Assembly (NCBI RefSeq): GCF_016652235.1
Contig: NZ_JAEPKU010000011.1
Location: 1 to 59,114 of the forward strand
Origin: Dysgonomonas sp. Marseille-P4677
GTDB taxonomy: Bacteria > Bacteroidota > Bacteroidia > Bacteroidales > Dysgonomonadaceae
Length of the DNA stretch: 59,114 nt
Direction: 5' to 3'
The position numbers and the translations under genes were made by a program. Positions 53,809-59,114 of this stretch are shown here, piece after piece (positions within the stretch are counted from its first letter, which is position 1; each line of letters opens with the position of its first letter). Below the pieces are notes generated by a model, which ran no database searches, was not told the DNA's origin, and saw nothing but the letters and a program-made list of their open reading frames with translations.

Positions 53809-54615
53809 ATGAAAAAGATAATTTTCACGCTTTTTTTTCTTGCGTGCCTACTCTCGGCATGCGAGATGATAGAGTATCATCCTTATGACGGACGAATCAA
53901 AGGAGAAAAGAATATAAATGCAAAGAATATAAATAGAATCGAGGCCGACTGTAAAGGGAAAGAAACTATACGTTTCATCTTTATGAGCGATTCGCAACGG
54001 TGGTATGACGAAACAGAAGACTTTGTAAAAGATGCTAATAAAAGAGATGATATAGATTTTATTATCCATGGTGGTGATATTTCCGATTTTGGTCTTACTA
54101 AAGAATTCATGTGGATGCGGGATATTATGAATGGGCTAAACCGTCCGTATGTTGTTCTTTTAGGAAATCACGACTGCCTTGCAAACGGAGAAGAAATATA
54201 TAGAGAGATATTTGGTCAAGAGAACTTTTCATTTTTGGCCGGTACAACTAAATTTATTTGTTTAAATACAAATGCCCTAGAATTCGACTACTCAAAACCT
54301 GTTCCCGATCTTAATTTTATAGAAGAACAACAAAATGATGACAGACAAGAATATAAAAAAACTGTACTTGCCATGCACGTTCGCCCTTTCTCCGATCAAT
54401 TTAATAACAATGTCGCCCGACATTTTCAAGAAGATATAAAGAAATCTAAAAATCTCCAATTCTGCATAAACGGGCATGACCATACACTAAAGATTGATGA
54501 TCTTTTTAACGATGGTATTATGTACTTCGGTTGCCCTAATATCGGGAAACGACAATATTTTATTTTCACATTAAATGCTGATGACTCATATACATATGAA
54601 ACTATTGAATTCTAA
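53809..54615 (+). CDS. Metallophosphoesterase lipoprotein with DxQ first motif
   Basis: Lipoprotein of 268 residues; I use the ATG at 53809, giving MKKIIFTLFFLACLLSAC with Cys18. Calcineurin-like motifs: MSDSQRW (Asp-x-Gln in place of the usual Asp-x-His), HGGDISDFG, LGNHDCL, AMHVRPF and NGHDHTLK. Replacement of the first His by Gln occurs in some phosphoesterase subfamilies. Its last 20 bases overlap a gene for a predicted beta-barrel protein, suggesting the two act together at the outer membrane. Substrate unknown. Confidence 0.88.
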   Translation: MKKIIFTLFFLACLLSACEMIEYHPYDGRIKGEKNINAKNINRIEADCKGKETIRFIFMSDSQRWYDETEDFVKDANKRDDIDFIIHGGDISDFGLTKEFMWMRDIMNGLNRPYVVLLGNHDCLANGEEIYREIFGQENFSFLAGTTKFICLNTNALEFDYSKPVPDLNFIEEQQNDDRQEYKKTVLAMHVRPFSDQFNNNVARHFQEDIKKSKNLQFCINGHDHTLKIDDLFNDGIMYFGCPNIGKRQYFIFTLNADDSYTYETIEF

Positions 54616-55237
54616 TTATAAAATCTGCTTTAGCTTTATTCTATTGATACTATCAGGCTCATTAGCTGCTCAAACCAGATATGAGAAAAGGGTGGAAAAT
54701 TACAAATCGCAATGGGAGAGGCTGATACCTAACTACACTAAAATCCAATATGCAGGAGGAATGGGGCTAATTTCGATTGGTACAGGTTGGGATTATGGAA
54801 AAAACAATCAGTGGGAAACCGATATCCTCTTTGGGTATTTACCCCGTTATTCAACAAAAAATTCTAAACTAACTTTTACCTTAAAACAGAATTTCATCCC
54901 ATGGAAGAAAAGGCTTAACAAACATTTCTCATTAGACCCTTTGGCTACAGGACTCTATATAAATACAATCTTCGACGGTGAATTCTGGGTAAACGAGCCG
55001 GAAAAATATCCAAATGGATATTATGCTTTTTCAACAAAGATGCGCTTTAATATTTATCTGGGACAAAGAATTACATTTCATATCCCCGAAGAAAAACGCT
55101 TCTTCGCCAAATCTATAACAGCATTCTACGAAATAAGTACCAATGATCTTTACATGGTAAGTGCGTTTACAAATAGCTACCTAGGACCAAAAGATTATCT
55201 TAGATTATCATTCGGTTTAAAAATGCAAATGTTTTGA
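54596..55237 (+). CDS. Predicted outer membrane beta-barrel protein
   Basis: Exported protein of 213 residues with a signal peptide (about 1-30, ending SGSLAAQ). The rest is rich in alternating aromatic and polar strands (GGMGLISIGTGWDYG, WETDILFGYLPRY, RLSFGLKMQMF) and ends in Phe, as outer membrane barrels do. I do not recognise the family. I chose the ATG at 54596 over a seven-codon longer start. It overlaps the phosphoesterase gene by 20 bases in another frame. Confidence 0.78.
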   Translation: MKLLNSNYKICFSFILLILSGSLAAQTRYEKRVENYKSQWERLIPNYTKIQYAGGMGLISIGTGWDYGKNNQWETDILFGYLPRYSTKNSKLTFTLKQNFIPWKKRLNKHFSLDPLATGLYINTIFDGEFWVNEPEKYPNGYYAFSTKMRFNIYLGQRITFHIPEEKRFFAKSITAFYEISTNDLYMVSAFTNSYLGPKDYLRLSFGLKMQMF

Positions 55238-55244
55238 TGAAACA

Positions 55245-55276
55245 AAAAATCCTGACAATTAACTGTCAGGATTTTT
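55245..55276. terminator. Bidirectional terminator between barrel and DPP III genes
   Basis: AAAAATCCTGACA (55245-55257) pairs with TGTCAGGATTTTT (55264-55276), a 13-base perfect stem with loop ATTAAC, between convergent genes; T-tract on the right, A-tract on the left. Confidence 0.92.
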
Positions 55277-55294
55277 CTCTATTTCAGTCTCTAT

Positions 55295-57367
55295 TTAGTC
55301 GTTATAAGTAGGCAGAGTCGAAAATTCTTTAGAATAGCGAAGCATTTGTTCGGTATAGCCTTCACTATAAGATATTTTGACATCAGTAATCTTTCCATCT
55401 TTATCTTGTACTAATTCAAATACTGGATTTACAAATCCTTTGTAAGGCTTCATATTCAAAGTTTTGTAACGGGCTAATACTTCTTTGTGTAAAACAGGAT
55501 CGACCTTTACCGCATAATCCATTACAAGAGCTTTAGCTGATTTAATGTCTCCTTCCGACTTAATACGTTGAATTTCGGCCAATAAGTCTCCAAACAATGT
55601 GCGTAGTTTAACATAATCATTAACTACAACATATGTTTTACCATCTCTTACCTTATATTCAACTACATTATCAGCCTTACCTTTCTCATATACCCATTTG
55701 GCAATCAGCTGACGATTACGCATATGCGCTTCTTCAATATCTTTACCCGGTTCAATACGCACAAGTTGAGTCATCAAGCCATTCATCATAAATTTGTAAT
55801 ATTCTGCTTTGTAAGCATCTGCATTAGGTATAATTCCAAGTTCTACCAACTTAGCGTCACCAAGGAAATATAAGCCGAACAGGTCTGCTCGAGACTCCTC
55901 GATAGTTGAACTAAATTCACCCAATGCGTTTGGATCCACTTCCGGCATCAGTTTCCCCGAACCATGTCCGAGACATTCGTGCAAGTCGGTATGTAATACA
56001 TCTGTAACAAAGCCATATTCTTTTATCATATTCACTTCCACATCAGACCACATAAATTCTTTTCCAAAACCTGTATGTGCACCGGCTGCATCGTAAGCTT
56101 CCATTATATTTTCTATGGTTACTGACTTTGAACCATGATCTTTACGTATCCAGTCAGCATTAGGCAGATTAATCCCAATAGGAGTAGATGGATAACAATC
56201 ACCGCCTAACTGAGCAACTGTTATAACTTTGGCTGTTACTCCTTTTACTTTCTCTTTTTTAAATCGTTTATCAACCGGAGAATGATCTTCGAACCATTGT
56301 GCATTTGAACTAATAACTTCGGTACGCTTAGTTGCTTCTATATTTTTAAAGTTCACTGTCGATTCCCAACTAGCTTTGATACCAAGAGGATCACCATAAA
56401 CTTCTGTAAAACCATTTACAAAATCGATTTGCGAATTTAAATCTTCAACCCATGCTACCGCATATTGGTCGAATGTTTTAAGATCTCCTGATTTATAAAA
56501 TGAAATCAGTTTATTTATAACTTCTTTTTGTTTGTCATTTTCCGCTACTGTTTGTGCTTTTTCAAGCCAGAATACAATTCTCTCTATAGCCGAGGAGTAT
56601 AGTCCTCCAACTTTCCATACTTTCTCAACCAATTTACCATCTTCTTTCACTAAACGACTATTAAGTCCATAAGAAATTGGGGTAAGATCAGTAGTATCTT
56701 TCATGGCGCCATAAAAATCCTGAACATCTTTTTGGGTAACGCCCTCTCCATAATAATTGTTGGCAGAGGTAACAATAAGATCGCCTCCCGATTGATTCAC
56801 CTTCTTGGCCATTATTTTAGCATCGAACATTACTGGCGTAATCACTTTGATAAAATCATCGACTGATTGCCCTTCTCTTGTAGGAACAAGATTTGCCGGT
56901 AACGCTTTTACCTGATCTGCAAAAAACTCTTTAGAAAATGTAGGCAAGAATTTCTCCTCTCCATAATGATGATGTATCCCATTGGAAAACCATACACGTT
57001 TGAGATAGACTTCAAATTCTTTATAATCATTCGTATTTTTGTCTCCTTTATAATTCTCATAAATAGCCTCCAATGTACGGCGTATGGCTAGATTGTATTT
57101 GTTATTCTGATCGAATAATATATCGCGCCCTTCTAAGGCTGCCATTGATAGATAATAAACCAGTTCTTTTTGTTCAAGATTAAGATTCTTAAATCCGGGA
57201 ACATAATAGCGCAGTATCTCAAGATCTGCAAAAGCATCTACCTCGTATTTAAAATCCGCAGGAACAGTGTCTGCTTCGAGCTGCTTATCCGGAGCTTTTT
57301 GTCCTCCTCCACAGCCGGCCAACATCATAGACAATCCGGTCATAGTTATTAATATTGTTTTTTTCAT
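55295..57367 (-). CDS. Dipeptidyl-peptidase III family (M49) lipoprotein
   Basis: Zinc exopeptidase of 690 residues that removes dipeptides from N-termini. The metal motif is H463-ECLG-H468 (the HExxGH form) and the second motif EESRAD lies at 490-495, both standard for M49. A lipobox with Cys19 (MLAGCGGGQ) places it in the envelope, whereas eukaryotic members are cytosolic; lipoprotein forms occur in Bacteroidota. A TATCTTTG -7 box lies 25 bases upstream. It fits the peptide-degrading theme of the window. Confidence 0.94.
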   Translation of the reverse strand: MKKTILITMTGLSMMLAGCGGGQKAPDKQLEADTVPADFKYEVDAFADLEILRYYVPGFKNLNLEQKELVYYLSMAALEGRDILFDQNNKYNLAIRRTLEAIYENYKGDKNTNDYKEFEVYLKRVWFSNGIHHHYGEEKFLPTFSKEFFADQVKALPANLVPTREGQSVDDFIKVITPVMFDAKIMAKKVNQSGGDLIVTSANNYYGEGVTQKDVQDFYGAMKDTTDLTPISYGLNSRLVKEDGKLVEKVWKVGGLYSSAIERIVFWLEKAQTVAENDKQKEVINKLISFYKSGDLKTFDQYAVAWVEDLNSQIDFVNGFTEVYGDPLGIKASWESTVNFKNIEATKRTEVISSNAQWFEDHSPVDKRFKKEKVKGVTAKVITVAQLGGDCYPSTPIGINLPNADWIRKDHGSKSVTIENIMEAYDAAGAHTGFGKEFMWSDVEVNMIKEYGFVTDVLHTDLHECLGHGSGKLMPEVDPNALGEFSSTIEESRADLFGLYFLGDAKLVELGIIPNADAYKAEYYKFMMNGLMTQLVRIEPGKDIEEAHMRNRQLIAKWVYEKGKADNVVEYKVRDGKTYVVVNDYVKLRTLFGDLLAEIQRIKSEGDIKSAKALVMDYAVKVDPVLHKEVLARYKTLNMKPYKGFVNPVFELVQDKDGKITDVKISYSEGYTEQMLRYSKEFSTLPTYND

Positions 57368-57392
57368 TTTTATATGTTTATAGTTTCTCCTA

Positions 57393-57400
57393 CAAAGATA
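57393..57400 (-). promoter_or_regulatory. -7 element of the DPP III gene
   Basis: TATCTTTG on the minus strand matches TAnnTTTG exactly, 25 bases before the ATG. No TTTG at the expected -33 position. Confidence 0.55.
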
Positions 57401-57434
57401 AGAAAAACGTATCGCATGAGATAGATCAACAATC

Positions 57435-58310
57435 CTATTCTTCTATTGGTTTTAGATATAAATTATTTTTCCTAAAATCGAAGATTACTGAAAAATTTCT
57501 AAAAAACTGATTTCCCAAAAGCCCTATATACATATCGTTCTCTTTAAACACAAACCATTCTGAATCGGAAAAAATTACATCTGCATCTATAAGCTTACTG
57601 TTGCCTACTCTAATAACATCAGTCTTCATTATATTCACTTTTGTACGACTGTGATCCAGATTCTTAGCACGTCCCTCTTTGATTTTATCAATATTCAGAT
57701 TATATTTAGTAAATATATTTTGAGCAAAGAATAATGTTCCGTTGAGGCCTGTATCTATCCAACAGTCTCCTTCTATTATCACCCCTCCAATATCAACAAC
57801 CGTAGGGATAAGAAGCCTCCGGCCCCTATTCTGAAATTTAATACAATCATAACCTTTCAGGCTATCCAGATCAATTGGTTTCAATTCTCTTATATACTGA
57901 TTATTATACGATATTTCGAGTATACGTCTATTAAAAAAATCCCAACCCAGCAATACGCAATCATCACCATACCAATTTAGAAACTGGCTACCTGTCTCCA
58001 TAAACGTAGCATCCACTATCTTTACCCAATCCCCTACTCTAAAACGAATTTGTTCTTTTTTATTTATCGTTTCCTTATTTACCCTTAAATATTCGGGTAC
58101 TGCTAATCCCCATGCCCCAATATCGAGTAACGCTTTGATTGGAACAGAGTCATGCGCATATCCATCCAGGATAACGTTGTTTTTGAAACTTTGGAATGGA
58201 ACAGCCCTTTCGGGCAATATACGCGGAACAGAATCTATTTCTAAATTGTATGCAAAAGATTTTACAGCGAATAGATAAAGTATACTAAACCAAAGAATCC
58301 GTAATCTCAT
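57435..58310 (-). CDS. Two-lobed retropepsin-like aspartic peptidase (putative)
   Basis: Exported protein of 291 residues with a signal peptide (about 1-20). It contains two half-repeats of the clan AA fold: lobe 1 has ALLDIGAWG with D63-I-G65 and closes with VLLGWDFF (L120-L-G122); lobe 2 has WIDTGLNGTLFF with D186-T-G188 and closes with IGLLGNQFF (L254-L-G256). Two Asp-containing lobes in one chain are the layout of a pepsin-like monomer, while most bacterial relatives are single-lobed or have a PDZ domain. Whether DIG is active is unknown. It starts five bases after a lipoprotein gene. Confidence 0.78.
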   Translation of the reverse strand: MRLRILWFSILYLFAVKSFAYNLEIDSVPRILPERAVPFQSFKNNVILDGYAHDSVPIKALLDIGAWGLAVPEYLRVNKETINKKEQIRFRVGDWVKIVDATFMETGSQFLNWYGDDCVLLGWDFFNRRILEISYNNQYIRELKPIDLDSLKGYDCIKFQNRGRRLLIPTVVDIGGVIIEGDCWIDTGLNGTLFFAQNIFTKYNLNIDKIKEGRAKNLDHSRTKVNIMKTDVIRVGNSKLIDADVIFSDSEWFVFKENDMYIGLLGNQFFRNFSVIFDFRKNNLYLKPIEE

Positions 58311-58315
58311 AAAAC

Positions 58316-59029
58316 TTATTTTGTAAGAAAAAGATTAATATCGTCGCAAACTCTAATTAAAGTCTTCATTACAGCTTCTTCCTGAATCCGTTTTTCAGCC
58401 TCATTACCATTAAAATCATCCTTTAGCTTTTTAGATAAATAATCCTCAGTGACAACTGTAGAAAAGGGTACTAGTCCGGTACGAACATCCATTATCAATA
58501 CCTGAGTTGTAGCAAAAGCTTTATGTTCGTCAGCTGAAAAGACCTTATATTTGGAATACATTCCACCTCTAATGGAATATACCAATACCACGTCCGCCTG
58601 CATTCTTACAGCAGCTTCGCGAATAGATGTAAAACCGGGTGAAGTAGACATCATAATATCAGGGACCAACGAAACTTTCTGCACACGCTGATGCCCCTCC
58701 ATATTGGTAATCAGAGTCGACAGATATTTCTGACACGACGATAGATAATCTTCGTCATAACCATAACGCCTGTTTATCAACGAACCATTATCTATATTCA
58801 CAACTGCTACTCGTAATTGCTGAGGAAGGGTATATTTTCCATCCAAAATCTTCTGAATGTTCTCTTCTGATATCCGAGCTTCCTGATCCGTAAACAACGA
58901 TTGAGTTATTATACCTTCATCAGGAACAGCCATTTCTAGATTAGTAGACATATTTTGAGTTTGTCGAGGTGTAGTACATGATGTGATGATAAAAACTAAT
59001 AATATAAATGTACAAGTGTATTTCTTCAT
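58316..59029 (-). CDS. Lipoprotein of unknown function
   Basis: Lipoprotein of 237 residues with Cys18 (FIITSCTTPR). The mature part is alpha/beta-like: QQLRVAVVNIDNG, a helix around SSCQKYLSTLITN, VSLVPDIMMSTSPGFTSIREAAVRMQADVVLVYSIRG and TTQVLIMDVRTGLVPFSTVV. This alternation recalls periplasmic lipoproteins that build a nucleotide-binding-like or TolB-N-like fold, but I cannot name the family. It is the first gene of a unit with the aspartic peptidase-like protein. Confidence 0.75.
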   Translation of the reverse strand: MKKYTCTFILLVFIITSCTTPRQTQNMSTNLEMAVPDEGIITQSLFTDQEARISEENIQKILDGKYTLPQQLRVAVVNIDNGSLINRRYGYDEDYLSSCQKYLSTLITNMEGHQRVQKVSLVPDIMMSTSPGFTSIREAAVRMQADVVLVYSIRGGMYSKYKVFSADEHKAFATTQVLIMDVRTGLVPFSTVVTEDYLSKKLKDDFNGNEAEKRIQEEAVMKTLIRVCDDINLFLTK

Positions 59030-59052
59030 AGAGTTAAGTGTATTAAATAAAA

Positions 59053-59090
59053 AAATCTATCCGCTACCATCAAAGTTAACGAATAGATTT
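59053..59090 (-). terminator. Terminator of a gene beyond the right edge
   Basis: AAATCTATCCG (59053-59063) pairs with CGAATAGATTT (59080-59090) with one mismatch and a 16-base loop; on the minus strand it ends in ATTTTTTTATTT. It should end a minus-strand gene that lies outside the window. Confidence 0.7.
59071..59078 (-). promoter_or_regulatory. -7 element of the lipoprotein/peptidase operon
   Basis: TAACTTTG on the minus strand matches TAnnTTTG, 41 bases before the ATG at 59029. It sits inside the loop of the terminator at 59053-59090. Confidence 0.55.
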
Positions 59091-59114
59091 ATATCGATAT
59101 TATATATTATACTC

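Overview
The window is AT-rich DNA from a member of the Bacteroidota, order Bacteroidales; Dysgonomonas or a close relative is my best guess, from general resemblance and not from a search. The grounds are a SusC/SusD pair, many lipoproteins with a Cys at residue 18-22, a surface protein with a type IX secretion (T9SS) C-terminal domain, lineage-typical families (DUF4301, DUF4468, DUF4884, YtxH plus holin-like, PASTA-RluD-Ddl order), almost no Shine-Dalgarno sites, and many -7 elements of the form TAnnTTTG. It reads as chromosome: I see no insertion sequence, prophage, CRISPR array, tRNA or rRNA.

Layout. 1-391: a (GA)24 microsatellite, a 25-bp perfect hairpin and the susC leader. 392-5640: susC-susD and a strong terminator. 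5680-9070: two tandem M28 peptidases and a DUF1634/TauE exporter pair on the minus strand. 9043-9725: mostly non-coding, with one probable 59-codon gene. 9726-13841: glpABC, divergent from a glutathione peroxidase. 14860-18238: a two-gene surface cassette, a T9SS cargo protein plus a small PIGD-tailed membrane protein. 18345-20804: DUF4301 protein, TrmH-like methyltransferase, folB. 20982-26832: plus-strand genes for bactofilin, Xaa-Pro aminopeptidase, a TlpA-like protein, gamma carbonic anhydrase, a nitroreductase and PPK2. 26942-29948: lipoprotein, small coiled-coil protein, CorA and KsgA, divergent from a flippase-like membrane protein and pabB-pabC. 32720-35750: lipoprotein, RlmL-type methyltransferase and a GHL10 lipoprotein. 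35938-37782: phosphoesterase and rnhB. 37779-43004: DUF4468 protein, acyltransferase, ddl, rluD, PASTA protein and an Lrp regulator. 43141-47819: two FKBP isomerases divergent from a sirtuin-CBM9-glycosidase-like operon. 47880-53562: pepD, an envelope-stress trio, miaB, an acidic protein and a geranylgeranyl-reductase-like enzyme. 53809-59029: phosphoesterase/barrel pair, dipeptidyl peptidase III, and an aspartic-protease-like/lipoprotein pair.

Functionally most genes are housekeeping or envelope functions. Peptide use stands out: two M28, one M24B, one M20 (PepD), one M49 and a putative two-lobed aspartic peptidase, most of them exported. With a SusCD pair that has no glycosidase beside it, this suggests a peptide- or glycopeptide-scavenging lifestyle. 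glpABC points to anaerobic glycerol 3-phosphate respiration.

The least explained items are a dispersed intergenic repeat (7654-7768 and 49487-49584) upstream of two peptidase genes, the dinucleotide microsatellite, the T9SS/PIGD cassette, the two-lobed aspartic peptidase, and the nucleotidyltransferase-like motifs in the DUF4301 protein. I did not find one clearly new multi-gene system; these are leads.
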